Part shown: positions 23,583-32,700 of the stretch, piece by piece
Layout of the letters: every line of letters starts with the position of its first letter
Numbering within the stretch: the first letter of the stretch is position 1
DNA from: SCQP01 sp050747745
GTDB lineage: Bacteria; Acidobacteriota; Terriglobia; Terriglobales; SCQP01
DNA: 64,000 bases
Direction: 5' to 3'
NCBI GenBank assembly: GCA_050747745.1
Contig: JBOGKM010000110.1
Location: 58,113-122,112 of the forward strand
Program-made: the position numbers and the translations under genes
The notes under the pieces: model-generated
Databases searched by the model: none
Told to the model about the DNA's origin: nothing
The model's input: only the letters and a program-made list of their open reading frames with translations

Positions 23583-25484
23583 TCAGCGTTCGGGATTGGA
23601 ACTGCCGGCGACGGCACCGGAGCCAGCCTCACCCGTGGGCGACGGCATGGGCAGCATGGGCGCCAGGCGCGCCTCGGCTTCCGCAGCCGCCGGCAAGCGC
23701 ACGGGCTGCCAGTGCTGGCCACCGTCACGGGAACGGAAGGTGGCGCCCACGGCGCGGGCGAAGGCCACGATGACGCCGTTGTGTGCCTGCATGGAACGGA
23801 CATCGAGCGCGGGCAGGCCGTGGCCGCTTAGGCTCCAATGTGCGCCCCGGTCGCGGGACGTGTACAGCCCGGCGGTGGTGGCGGCAAGCAGGACGGGAGT
23901 GCCGTCCGGAGCGGATGCAAGCGCCAACTGGTGAATGCGCGCCCGGTGACCGGGAGCATCGAGGGTCAATCGGCCGGGCAGAAAGTGTTCTCCGCCGTCG
24001 TGGCTGCGCAGCACATAGCCGTCGCCGGCAATCCAGAGCCAGGGAGCATGGGCGCCATCGGCCGCGAGCAGAAGATGATACAAGGGCGCGGGGGCTTGCC
24101 GCAGTTGTGACCAGCGGCGGCCGCCGTCGCGGCTACGGAACAGACCCAACTGTCCGGCGGCCCAAACCTCAAGCGAGTCCTCGCGGGTACCCGCAAGAGC
24201 ATAGAGAGGACTGGTGGGCATGCCAGGAAGCTGCTCCCAGCGCTGGGGATGATCGCCCCGCTGCGGCGGCAGCAGGTAAATGCCCTGGGCGGTGGCCGCC
24301 AACAACCCGGCGGAGGACCAGTGCAGGGCCAGGGCTTGCTGGCGGGCAGGCAGGAGCGGCAGATGCTGCCAACTGGCGTCGCCTCGTTGCAGGAAGATCC
24401 CACCCCAGGCCTGATCGCCGGTGACGGAGATATAGCGCCCGCCGGGTCCGTAGGCGACGGCGGCAACGTGACGGCTGGAAAAGCCGTGATCGGAACGGTG
24501 GAAGCTGCGGCCGGAGTCCGTGCTGACAAATACGCCGGCGAAATTGGTGCCCAACAGCAGGCGACGCGGCAGCGGAAGAACGGTGTTGATGCTGAGGCGG
24601 GGTGAGGTGATGCGCTCCCAGGTGGCACCCTGATCATGCGTGACCCACAGCCCCTGGGTGGTACCCGCGTAGATAGTTTTGGGATCCAACGGATCCTGCA
24701 CAATCGCCGGCGTGCGGCGGGCGGAATAGGGAATGCCCTGGATCTTCTGGAAGTGATCGCCGCGATCCTCGCTGCGATAAATGCCCGAGCAAGCGCTCAA
24801 ATAAAGGATTTGTGGATCGAGCCGGTCGACCGCGATGGAAAACACGTCGGAATCGTCAATGACTCCCTGGCGCATCTGCCACCAGTCGTGGCCGCCGTTG
24901 ATGGTTTTCCAGGGCAGATGCCAGGTGCCGACGTAAATCTCCTGGGGATTATGGGGCGCAATGGCGACGGATTCGACGTTTTCCAGCTCGCGGTCATGGA
25001 CGGGCGAGATACGGCTCCAGTCGCGGCCGGCATCCTGACTGCGATAAACCCCATCCAGCGCCGCCGCCACTAGAATGGAGGAATTGGAGGGCGCCAACGC
25101 CAGTGCTCGCACGGCATGGCCCAGCCACAGCGCGTGCCAATGCCGTCCGCTGTCGGCACTGGTGAATACCCCGCCGTTGCGGGCCGTCCAGCTCCAGAGT
25201 GAGGCGTACCAGCGCCCGGGACGGCCGGGGTCGGGAATCAGGCTGGAAATGACCCAATCGTCGTGCCTTCCGACGTGGCTGAAGAAACTCCAGCCCCGGC
25301 CGGCATCGCTAGAACGGAAGATCGAGCCGGTTGCGGTGCCGAGCAGCACCGTCGCCGGACGGTCGGGATCGGCGGCCAGCACGCGCACTGTACCTCCGGG
25401 CGGCGCGGGCGGAGGCTGCGGCTGGGCCGCGGCCAAGCGGAAAAGCCCCATTGCCAGCAGCCCTACGCCGAAACTTCGCCACAT
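23583..25484 (-). CDS. Exported BNR/sortilin-like beta-propeller protein
   Basis: The start at 25484 (MWRSFGVGLLAMGLFRLAAAQP) gives a signal peptide and a 633-residue secreted protein; an ATG at 25526 upstream adds a stretch with no leader. About eleven BNR-type turns repeat through the chain, each S-x-D-x-G-x-x-W/F, for example SSDAGRGWSFF, SQDAGRDWSRI, SEDRGDHF, STDSGRSF, SRDRGAHW and SRDGGQHW. This is the YCF48/VPS10 propeller type used for protein or glycan binding. No catalytic sialidase motif is seen. It is 180 bases upstream of the sigma-54 regulator on the same strand. Confidence 0.75.
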   Translation of the reverse strand: MWRSFGVGLLAMGLFRLAAAQPQPPPAPPGGTVRVLAADPDRPATVLLGTATGSIFRSSDAGRGWSFFSHVGRHDDWVISSLIPDPGRPGRWYASLWSWTARNGGVFTSADSGRHWHALWLGHAVRALALAPSNSSILVAAALDGVYRSQDAGRDWSRISPVHDRELENVESVAIAPHNPQEIYVGTWHLPWKTINGGHDWWQMRQGVIDDSDVFSIAVDRLDPQILYLSACSGIYRSEDRGDHFQKIQGIPYSARRTPAIVQDPLDPKTIYAGTTQGLWVTHDQGATWERITSPRLSINTVLPLPRRLLLGTNFAGVFVSTDSGRSFHRSDHGFSSRHVAAVAYGPGGRYISVTGDQAWGGIFLQRGDASWQHLPLLPARQQALALHWSSAGLLAATAQGIYLLPPQRGDHPQRWEQLPGMPTSPLYALAGTREDSLEVWAAGQLGLFRSRDGGRRWSQLRQAPAPLYHLLLAADGAHAPWLWIAGDGYVLRSHDGGEHFLPGRLTLDAPGHRARIHQLALASAPDGTPVLLAATTAGLYTSRDRGAHWSLSGHGLPALDVRSMQAHNGVIVAFARAVGATFRSRDGGQHWQPVRLPAAAEAEARLAPMLPMPSPTGEAGSGAVAGSSNPER

Positions 25485-25585
25485 AGTCCTAACCCATTCT
25501 AGGCACTCAGCGCAGCCATGCAACACAGGCGGCGGCCTTAGATGCCGGCCGCCGCCTAGGTGCTGAGATCAGCGTTGCGAGCGCC

Positions 25586-27643
25586 TTAGTGCTTGATCAT
25601 GCTCTCATCGAACGTTTCCCCAGGGCCGTTGTAAGTTGCGCCCTGAGGCACAATCCAGACTTCATCCTGATGCGGTCCATCCGCATGCCGGACCTGGATG
25701 CGATCGCTGGCAATGCCCTTTTGATTCACCAAATAATCCTTGGCATGCACGGCGCGCTCCTCGGCCAGCCGCAGCGTGGTGGCCGCCGAAAGCGGATGGC
25801 GGCGCGCCACCTCCGTGGACGTTGCGTATCCGACGATCACTGCCTGAGCAGAGGCATCCTGCTGCAAGCGCAAAGCTATGTCGTCCAGCGCCGCCTTGGC
25901 GATGTTGTTCACCCGCGAGCTATTGGGTGCGAATTGGAAGGTGGTGGCCAGGGTGGCCTGCGGCGGCGGGGGCGGCGTTTCGATGGTTGCCTGCGCCGAA
26001 CAGCTTGCCGATAAACCACGATCATCGGTTACGATCAGCCTGCCGGTGACTGGGCCGGGCGTGGCGCCGGTGGTATCCAGATGCACGGTCGCTTGCGAGG
26101 TGGTGTCCAGGTGACCGGCACTGGAGGGATCGACCGTCCAGGCGTAGGTCAGCGGACGATTGTCGGGACTGGAGGCCTGGCCGGTAAAGGTAAGTGATGC
26201 CCCAGGCAGCACCGAGTCCGGACTGACCGAACAGGAAGCGGCGGGAGGATGGCGAACGGGCACGCGTACTTCCACCTGGGTCGAGCAGGAAGCCGACTGG
26301 CCGGTGCTATTGCTCACCTTGCCGGTGATCGTGTACATGCCGGGCGCCAGGCCGGTAGTATCGAGCGCGGCCGAACTGCCCGAGGGAGTAAGCTGACCGC
26401 CGGTAGAAGTCCAGGTATAGGTATAAGGGGGGCCGCTGGGGCTGACCGTGGAGGTAATCTGCACGCTGGTGCCAGGCTGCACCGGGCTTTGGCTCACCTG
26501 GCAGGCGAGCGTCGGCGGCGTCGGTGGCGGCGCAGGGTGCGTCGCCGGCGGGCCGAAACTCAGCCCAAAAACAAACCCGCTCACATTAGTGGTGGGCGAA
26601 TGGGCGGCAAAACGATAGCCGGCGTTGATGCCCATCCAGGAGATCGGATTGTAGCGGATGCCGCCAGTCACATCCACCGGACGCGGCGCACCCAGGTACA
26701 ACACCGGGTTGTAGCCGGCACCGAAATAAGAGCTTCCGGTCAACTCCACGATGCCCTGTAAACGCGTATGCAACGGAAAGATCTCACCAAAGCCCCAGTT
26801 GATCTGATCGCGCAGGGGAAGGTACACGCCATCCTTGTTGATCGTGCCGTTGTGCTGGTAACCGATATTGGCGACCATTTCCCCGGCGGTGCCGAGCCGC
26901 TTGTCCAGCAGCACGTTGTCCTGGAACCAAGGCTCGGTCGTGGTCACGCCATGCACCAGAGCGCCCTGGGCAAAATCAGTGTGATAGGGGGCGTGTTCGG
27001 CAAACTGCAGTGCCAGGCCGAACTTGTCGCCACGATCCTGCGACAGCAGTCCGATGGTGGCGGCAAGACTCCAATCAGGAGCACCATGCAGCAGTGGACT
27101 ACGCGCAAACGGCGCCATGGGATTGAAACTGCCGAAGGTGCCGTTCACCGGCCAGGTCAATTGTTCCGGATGGGTCACACGCACACGGCGATACGGGGTG
27201 GTGGCAAAAGTAATTTCCAGCCAGCGCGTGATTCCGACCGTCCAGCCGGTGTCTACATCGGTAAACACCAGGCCGCCGGGAGAGCGGGAAAAACGCTGAA
27301 CATATGCGCCGGAACTCACCTGACCGGGCGCCAGCGTCTCGGCAAACTGCGTGCTCCAGAGGCCCGGCGTGCCTTCCAGCGAGCCTTGCATCTGGCTGGG
27401 CACAAAACCCGAACTGGCGCTGGCCTGGGCCGCCTGGGCCGCCGCCAGCAGCGGCGCGAACGGGTCCGGCAACGGAGTCGCCAGGGCCGCGCTCAGCGCC
27501 AAACCACCGCCCGGCGCCGTGTACGGACCATTGTCGGGCGGCGCCGCCCGAAGCCCGGCGGACAGTAACGCCATCACCATGATGCCCAGGGCCATGCACC
27601 GCAGGTCCGGCACACAAAATCCTGCACTGATTCTTTGCTTCAT
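25586..27643 (-). CDS. OmpA-family outer membrane protein with two Ig-like domains
   Basis: The 685-residue protein has a signal peptide (ALGIMVMALLSAGLRAAP), a long N-terminal part (about 60-370) rich in beta-strand alternation that probably forms a barrel, a Pro-rich linker (HPAPPPTPPT), two PKD/Ig-like repeats (about 380-470 and 475-560; each with CSxx...G...TYTWT or TYAWT), and a C-terminal OmpA peptidoglycan-binding domain (AQAVIVGYATSTEVARRHPLS; LRLAEERAVHAKDYLVNQ). This fits an anchor between outer membrane and wall with periplasmic Ig spacers. GGAAGGA precedes the ATG. It is divergent from a sigma-54 regulator. Confidence 0.75.
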   Translation of the reverse strand: MKQRISAGFCVPDLRCMALGIMVMALLSAGLRAAPPDNGPYTAPGGGLALSAALATPLPDPFAPLLAAAQAAQASASSGFVPSQMQGSLEGTPGLWSTQFAETLAPGQVSSGAYVQRFSRSPGGLVFTDVDTGWTVGITRWLEITFATTPYRRVRVTHPEQLTWPVNGTFGSFNPMAPFARSPLLHGAPDWSLAATIGLLSQDRGDKFGLALQFAEHAPYHTDFAQGALVHGVTTTEPWFQDNVLLDKRLGTAGEMVANIGYQHNGTINKDGVYLPLRDQINWGFGEIFPLHTRLQGIVELTGSSYFGAGYNPVLYLGAPRPVDVTGGIRYNPISWMGINAGYRFAAHSPTTNVSGFVFGLSFGPPATHPAPPPTPPTLACQVSQSPVQPGTSVQITSTVSPSGPPYTYTWTSTGGQLTPSGSSAALDTTGLAPGMYTITGKVSNSTGQSASCSTQVEVRVPVRHPPAASCSVSPDSVLPGASLTFTGQASSPDNRPLTYAWTVDPSSAGHLDTTSQATVHLDTTGATPGPVTGRLIVTDDRGLSASCSAQATIETPPPPPQATLATTFQFAPNSSRVNNIAKAALDDIALRLQQDASAQAVIVGYATSTEVARRHPLSAATTLRLAEERAVHAKDYLVNQKGIASDRIQVRHADGPHQDEVWIVPQGATYNGPGETFDESMIKH

Positions 27644-27888
27644 TCCTACCTATTCCTTCCATCCGTTCACAAGGAGGCGTTGCCAGAGCTCGCAGGAGCC
27701 TTACCGGAAAGAGATGACGTCACGCCATCCGGTACATGCTCCAAAGTAATTAGATTGTTCTAATTTTACACCAAGTGGAATTCCGCTCCCGAAGCTGCGG
27801 ATGGGAATCACTGCTGATTCCAGGGGATTCCGGTCGCCTGGCTCGCAGGAGCGCAGATCGTGGGAGCGCGGACTGGTAGAGTGAAGGG
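27644..27888. promoter_or_regulatory. Divergent intergenic region with palindrome
   Basis: These 245 bases lie between ompA-like and the next sigma-54 regulator. They hold AATTAGA-TTGT-TCTAATT at 27748-27765, an A+T-rich palindrome that matches the ATTAG-N6-CTAAT motif seen at two other loci, plus a GGAATTCC at 27778-27785. I find no good sigma-54 or sigma-28 promoter here. Confidence 0.5.
27749..27764. promoter_or_regulatory. Palindrome ATTAG-N6-CTAAT, site 1
   Basis: ATTAG and CTAAT flank ATTGTT. The site is 106 bases from the ompA-like ATG and 125 bases from the sigma-54 regulator ATG. The same arms with the same six-base gap recur at 50858-50873 and 53740-53755. A dimeric repressor or activator is expected from the symmetry; which one is unknown. 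Confidence 0.55.
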
Positions 27889-29259
27889 ATGAAGCGGTCT
27901 CGCGTGCTCGTAGTGGACGACGAAGCCAATGAGCGCCACGGCCTGGCGGAGCTGCTGGGCGCGTGGGGCTACGAAGTGGATGCGGCTGCCGATGGTGTCG
28001 AGGCCCTGGAGCGGCTGACACGAACCCTGCCGGAAGCGGTGCTGACCGATATTCGCATGCCGCGCCTGGACGGGCTGCAGTTGCTGGAGCGCATCCGTCA
28101 ACGCCACGGCGAACTGCCGGTGCTGGTGCTCACCGGCCAAGGATCCAAAGAGGCCGTAATTGCCTGTCTGCGGCTGCGGGCCAACGATTACATTGAAAAA
28201 CCCATTCGCAGCGAAGAATTGAAGCAACGGCTGGCGGATGTAGTGAGTACCGCCGATCCGGTGCAGGCGAAGGTGCGAGAGCAGGATGGCGCAGATGAAT
28301 TTGTCGGCATCTCGGCCATGGCGCAACGGGTGCGCAGCCTCATTGAACAAGTGGCGCCCACCACGGCCAACGTGCTGATCACGGGCGAAAGCGGAACCGG
28401 AAAAGAAGTGGTGGCACGGCGCATCCATGCACTCAGTCCGCGGCGGGACCGGACGTTTCTGGCCATCAATTGTTCGGCGATCCCGGAAAGCCTGATGGAG
28501 AGCGAAATTTTCGGGCACGAAAAGGGAGCCTTTACCGGTGCCCAGGACCGGCGCGCCGGCTGCTTCGAGCTGGCGGAAGGGGGCACGCTGCTGCTGGATG
28601 AAATCGGGGAAATGCCGGCCGCCACCCAAGCCAAGCTGTTACGCGTGCTGGAGGAGCGGCGACTGCGGCGACTGGGCAGCCGGCAGGAAATCCCGGTCAA
28701 CGTACGCGTGCTGGCGGCGACCAATCGGCCCCCCGCTGAAGCGGTCGCGGCAGGGCAGTTGCGCGCCGATCTTTACTACCGGCTAAACGTTTTCCATCTG
28801 TACCTGCCGCCCCTGCGCGAGCACCGCGAAGATTTGCCGGCCCTGGCCGCGGCGCTGCTGCGCCCGCTGAACCAGCGGCACGGACGAGCGGTAGCAAGCA
28901 TCGCAGCCGACGTTCTGCGCCAGTTCGCCGCCTACGCGTGGCCGGGCAACGTACGCGAGCTGCGCAACACGCTGGAGCGGGCGGTGATCGTAGCAGAAGG
29001 GCCGGTGCTGGAGGCGCGCCATTTGGCGGAGGAGTTTGGCGCCGCGCCGGCGCTGGCGGCCAGCGCCGAGGGCGAGTGCGTGCGCGTGCCGGTGGGAGCG
29101 ACGGTGGATGAAGGCGAACGTCTGCTCATCCTCAACACCCTGGCCCGTGAAGGCAACAACAAGACGCGCGCCGCCGAGCGGCTGGGCATCAGCCTGAAAA
29201 CCCTGCAAAATAAACTGAAGGAGTATGCCGCCCAGGGCTGGGAGCAGAGGCAGCGCTAG
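27889..29259 (+). CDS. Sigma-54-dependent response regulator
   Basis: The 456-residue protein has a canonical receiver (VLVVDDEANERHGLAELL; LTDIRMPRLDGLQLLE with the phospho-Asp; YIEKPI with the lysine), an AAA+ domain (GESGTGKEVVARRIHALSP; GAFTGAQDRRAGCFE; LLLDEIGEM) and a Fis HTH near the end (NTLAREGNNKTRAAERLGISLKTLQNKLKEY). It overlaps no neighbour; the histidine kinase starts 53 bases after its stop and is the likely cognate sensor. This regulator keeps the phospho-Asp, unlike the one at 21988-23403. Confidence 0.9.
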   Translation: MKRSRVLVVDDEANERHGLAELLGAWGYEVDAAADGVEALERLTRTLPEAVLTDIRMPRLDGLQLLERIRQRHGELPVLVLTGQGSKEAVIACLRLRANDYIEKPIRSEELKQRLADVVSTADPVQAKVREQDGADEFVGISAMAQRVRSLIEQVAPTTANVLITGESGTGKEVVARRIHALSPRRDRTFLAINCSAIPESLMESEIFGHEKGAFTGAQDRRAGCFELAEGGTLLLDEIGEMPAATQAKLLRVLEERRLRRLGSRQEIPVNVRVLAATNRPPAEAVAAGQLRADLYYRLNVFHLYLPPLREHREDLPALAAALLRPLNQRHGRAVASIAADVLRQFAAYAWPGNVRELRNTLERAVIVAEGPVLEARHLAEEFGAAPALAASAEGECVRVPVGATVDEGERLLILNTLAREGNNKTRAAERLGISLKTLQNKLKEYAAQGWEQRQR

Positions 29260-29312
29260 CACGGCGGCAGCGCTGTGGTGCTGCCCGGACCGCCGCAGGG
29301 GCGCGTCGGCGC

Positions 29313-31190
29313 GTGAAGCTGAAAACCAAAATCACGCTTAGCATTTCCTTGCTGGTGCTGCTTGTGGTGCTGGCGGTGACGCTGGTGTATCTGGCGGCGG
29401 GCATGCGGCAGCAGTTGCAGGCGGAGTACACCCACGCCGATTTCCTGGCGCGGGAAGTGTACAGCCAGATGGGGCAGGAATGGAGCACGGCCGACGTCAG
29501 CGGTCTGGGTACGCCCGCAGGCGCCGCCGCGCTGCAGAATTTTCTCGGGCAACTGCCCCGCAACGTGGCGCTCAACACGCTGTTCAATGCTGCCATCGGC
29601 TACAACAGCGCCATCCGTGACATAGCGGTGATCGGTCCCGGCGGCCAAGTGGTGATGGACTCCAACCCGCTGCTGGCGGGACACCCGCAGCCGCAGCGGC
29701 CCGATATGACCGCATTGACGGCGGCGGGGCTGTGGCGGCAAACGCGCGCGGTGCTGGGTCCGGAGGCAATTTACGCGGTGAACCTGCCGGTGGAGGCGGG
29801 CGGGACGCCGCTGGGCACCATCAGCGTGGGAGTGGACTCGGTGCTGTTGCGCCAGGCGATGCTGGGGCGGATGCGGCACTTGTTGCTCTATGGCGCCTTG
29901 ATCGTGCTGCTGGCCACCGGCCTGGCCTGGAGCCTGGCGGAGCTGGCGCTGGCGCCGCTGGCGGCCATCAGCGCGCAGGTGGACCGCCTCATGGCGGCCG
30001 CAGCCTCCAAGTTGCCGCAGGAAGAGGGCGGCGTCGGTGATGAGCTGGGGCGGGTGCAGTCGAAAATCGAACGCCTGGGACAGCAAATTCAGGACTCGCG
30101 CCAGGTCTACACCACGCTGCAGGAAAACGTGGGGCACGTGCTGGCGGGCTTGGAGGAAGGACTGTTGCTGTTTGATAGCCGCGGGCGCAGCGTGATGGCC
30201 AGTGCCGCCATGCCGCGCTTGTTGGGCTTACCCGCGGAAGCGCTGGTGGGACGCGAAGTGGAGGAGCTGTTTCCCGGTTCCGGCGGCCTGGACGCAGCGG
30301 TGCGCGAGGCGGTGCGGCGCCAGCAGCCGCTGCCGGCGCAGGAAGATCAGCGCCAGCCGGGAGGGCGGCCGCTACTTGCACGGCTGGAACGGATCGGCGG
30401 CACGGACGGCACGGGAGGCGCCCTGCTGACCTTGCGCGACGCCGAACCGCTCTCGCGCCTGGAGAGCGAACTGGAGCTGGCACGGCGGCTGTCGGCTGTT
30501 GGCCGCCTCACGCGCGGCGTGGCGCACGAGGTCAAAAACCCGCTCAACGCCATGGCCATCCATCTCGATCTGCTGCGCACCAAATCGGCGGCGGGCGGCG
30601 ACGGACTGGGGCCCCACATCGAGGTCATCGGGCACGAAATCGAGCGTCTGGACCGGGTGGTGCGGGCCTTTCTGGATTTCAGCCGCCCGCTGGAGCTGCA
30701 ACTGGCGGCGGTGGATCTGAGCGAGGTGGCGCGCGGGGTGGAGCAATTGGTACAGGCCGAGGCCGCCGCCAAAGGCATCGAGCTGGAGGTGCTGGCGCCG
30801 CGGCCGGGACCGCGCGTCTGGCTGGATCGCGACCTGATCGAGCAGGCACTTTTGAATCTGGTGAATAATGGGATGCAGGCGATGGAAGCGGCCACCGCGG
30901 CCGCGCCGCGCCGTCTGAGCCTGGAGGTGGAAGAGCGGGAACAGCAAGCGCTGGTGCGGGTGCGGGATTACGGGCCGGGCATTGCCACCGAGCATCAGGA
31001 CAAGATCTTTGACCTCTACTTCACCACCCGCAGCGAAGGCAGCGGCATCGGTCTGGCGCTGGCGGCGCGGATCATGCAATTGCACCATGGCGCGATCGAG
31101 CTGGAAGCGCCGGGCGCGGCGCCGGGGGCGAGCTTTCTGCTGCGCTTTCCGCTGCGCCGGGAAGGCGAGGCGGTGCATGCCGCCGGTTAA
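29313..31190 (+). CDS. Membrane histidine kinase with PAS domain
   Basis: Starting with GTG at 29313, the 625-residue protein has an N-terminal membrane anchor (KITLSISLLVLLVVLAVTLVYL), an extracytoplasmic region to about residue 190, a second membrane helix (HLLLYGALIVLLATGLAWSL), a HAMP-like segment, a PAS domain (VLAGLEEGLLLFDSRGRSV; LVGREVEELFPGSGG), and a catalytic core: GVAHEVKNPLNAMAIHLD with phospho-His, LLNLVNNGMQAME (N box), RDYGPGI (G1) and GSGIGLALAARI (G2). It is the probable sensor for the regulator just upstream. Its end overlaps the lipoprotein gene by 14 bases. Confidence 0.9.
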   Translation: MKLKTKITLSISLLVLLVVLAVTLVYLAAGMRQQLQAEYTHADFLAREVYSQMGQEWSTADVSGLGTPAGAAALQNFLGQLPRNVALNTLFNAAIGYNSAIRDIAVIGPGGQVVMDSNPLLAGHPQPQRPDMTALTAAGLWRQTRAVLGPEAIYAVNLPVEAGGTPLGTISVGVDSVLLRQAMLGRMRHLLLYGALIVLLATGLAWSLAELALAPLAAISAQVDRLMAAAASKLPQEEGGVGDELGRVQSKIERLGQQIQDSRQVYTTLQENVGHVLAGLEEGLLLFDSRGRSVMASAAMPRLLGLPAEALVGREVEELFPGSGGLDAAVREAVRRQQPLPAQEDQRQPGGRPLLARLERIGGTDGTGGALLTLRDAEPLSRLESELELARRLSAVGRLTRGVAHEVKNPLNAMAIHLDLLRTKSAAGGDGLGPHIEVIGHEIERLDRVVRAFLDFSRPLELQLAAVDLSEVARGVEQLVQAEAAAKGIELEVLAPRPGPRVWLDRDLIEQALLNLVNNGMQAMEAATAAAPRRLSLEVEEREQQALVRVRDYGPGIATEHQDKIFDLYFTTRSEGSGIGLALAARIMQLHHGAIELEAPGAAPGASFLLRFPLRREGEAVHAAG

Positions 31191-31740
31191 ATCAGCGCTC
31201 AGCGCGGGGGTGCTGCTGGCGGCCGCACTGCTGGCGGGCGGCTGCGGACTGTTCCATCGCACCCCTCAGCCGCCGCCGGTATACATTTTCGAGCCGCCGA
31301 TGTTTTTTCCCGCGTCCCCGCCCGGCCCCATGCCGGATCCGGTGGTGCTCACGCCCGATCCGGCGGCGGCGCCGCCTTGGACGTTTGCACTGGAAATTGG
31401 GCCGCCGCCGCCGCGACCGCGACCGCGGCGTGCGCCCGAGCGGGAACCGCTACACCCGGCAGCGCCCGAACCGCCGCCGCCGCCCCAGTTGAACCCCGGT
31501 CTGAGCGCGCGCGAGCAAACCGCCTACCGCGGCCAGGTGCTGGCCACGCTGCAGAGCGCGCGATCCGACCTCCGGCAACTGGCCCGGCGCGCGCTTTCGA
31601 GCACGGCGGCGGCCACCCGCGCCCAGGCGGGCGAGTACGTGCGCCAGGCGCAAGCGGCGCTCGCGCAGGGCGACTTGCTGCGCGCACAGACCCTGGCCGA
31701 CAAAGCCGAAACCCTGGCGCGGTTTCTTCTGGGGCAATGA
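31177..31740 (+). CDS. Proline-rich lipoprotein
   Basis: The start at 31177 gives a 187-residue protein with a lipoprotein leader SALSAGVLLAAALLAGGCG, lipobox Cys23. A Pro-rich spacer (residues 30-105, including PPPRPRPRRAPEREP) precedes a helical C-terminal ~75 residues (QTAYRGQVLATLQSARSDLRQLARRAL; AQAALAQGDLLRAQTLADKAETLARFLL), like membrane-anchored coiled proteins of unknown function. It overlaps the kinase end by 14 bases, so it may report on envelope state to it (inference). Confidence 0.6.
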   Translation: MPPVKSALSAGVLLAAALLAGGCGLFHRTPQPPPVYIFEPPMFFPASPPGPMPDPVVLTPDPAAAPPWTFALEIGPPPPRPRPRRAPEREPLHPAAPEPPPPPQLNPGLSAREQTAYRGQVLATLQSARSDLRQLARRALSSTAAATRAQAGEYVRQAQAALAQGDLLRAQTLADKAETLARFLLGQ

Positions 31741-31744
31741 GTCC

Positions 31745-32443
31745 ATGAGGAAAGCCCCGCCCCTGGCGCCCACGCTGGCACAGTTGGCCCGCCAGATTGA
31801 GCAGTGTGAACGCTGTCCGCGCTTGCGCGCCTATGCGGCCGCGGTGTGCCAGCGGCGGCGCAAAGCCTTTGCCGCTCAAACCTACTGGGGCAAGCCGGTA
31901 GCCGGGTTTGGCGACCCCAACGCGCGTCTGCTGCTGGTCGGACTGGCGCCCGCGGCCCATGGCGCGCTGCGCACCGGCCGCATGTTTACCGGCGACCGCA
32001 GCGGCGATTTTCTCTTCGCTGCCTTGCACCGCGCCGGGTTTTGCAACCAGCCGGTCAGCCAACATCGCGATGATGGCCTGCGCCTGCACGATGCCTGGCT
32101 GGGCGCGGCCGCCCGCTGCGCTCCGCCCGGCAATCGCCCCACGCCCGCCGAACTGCGGCGCTGCCGTCCCTATCTGGAGCGTGAACTGGCGCTGCTGCCG
32201 CAGCTGCGGGTGATAATCAGCCTGGGCGGATTAGGCCATGACCAGCTTTTGCACGCCCTCAGCGCACCGCGGCCCTACAGCCGCTTTCGCTTTGTCCACG
32301 GGGGCGAATACCGATTCGAGCGCTGGCAACTGCTGGCCTGCTACCACCCCAGCCAGCAAAATACGTTTACGGGCCGTCTCACGCCTGCGATGATGGACGC
32401 AGTGCTGGCGCGCGCCCGTGTGCTGGTCGACCAAAGCACCTAG
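31745..32443 (+). CDS. Family 5 uracil-DNA glycosylase (UdgB-like)
   Basis: The 232-residue enzyme matches family 5: an N-terminal CERCPRLRAY cysteine pair for the iron-sulfur cluster, the active-site loop VGLAPAAHGALRTGRMFTGDRSGDFLF (about residues 60-85, where family 5 enzymes use GLAPAxHG instead of GExPG), and the DNA-binding CYHPSQQNTFTGRLTP motif near the end. It removes uracil, and in some members hypoxanthine, from DNA. It ends convergently with fdxA with a four-base overlap. Confidence 0.88.
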   Translation: MRKAPPLAPTLAQLARQIEQCERCPRLRAYAAAVCQRRRKAFAAQTYWGKPVAGFGDPNARLLLVGLAPAAHGALRTGRMFTGDRSGDFLFAALHRAGFCNQPVSQHRDDGLRLHDAWLGAAARCAPPGNRPTPAELRRCRPYLERELALLPQLRVIISLGGLGHDQLLHALSAPRPYSRFRFVHGGEYRFERWQLLACYHPSQQNTFTGRLTPAMMDAVLARARVLVDQST

Positions 32444-32700
32444 CGGCCGAAGTAGACCGCATTTTTGGCGGCGTAGTCTTTCCACTGCTCCGGCAGGTCA
32501 TCGAGCGCGAAAATCGCTGTCACGGGACATACGGGCACGCACGCGCCGCAATCAATGCACTCTACCGGATCAATAAAGAGCTGCTGGGCGTCAGCAAATT
32601 CGCCTTCGTCGGTTTTGGGGTGAATGCAGTCCACCGGGCAGGCATCCACGCAGGCGCTGTCCTTGGTCCCGATGCACGGCTCGGCAATCACATAGGCCAT
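32440..32700 (-). CDS. fdxA: 7Fe ferredoxin (FdxA type)
   Basis: The 86-residue protein contains a 3Fe-4S site CIGTKDSACVDACP and a 4Fe-4S site CIDCGACVPVCP, with the mycobacterial-type N-terminus AYVIAEPCIG and the DDLPEQWKDYAAKNAVYF tail of FdxA. The spacing C-x7-C-x3-CP marks the three-iron cluster. It carries electrons to cytoplasmic partners not identified here. A TATACT hexamer at 32710-32715 sits only nine bases from the ATG, so the message may be leaderless. Confidence 0.92.
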   Translation of the reverse strand: MAYVIAEPCIGTKDSACVDACPVDCIHPKTDEGEFADAQQLFIDPVECIDCGACVPVCPVTAIFALDDLPEQWKDYAAKNAVYFGR

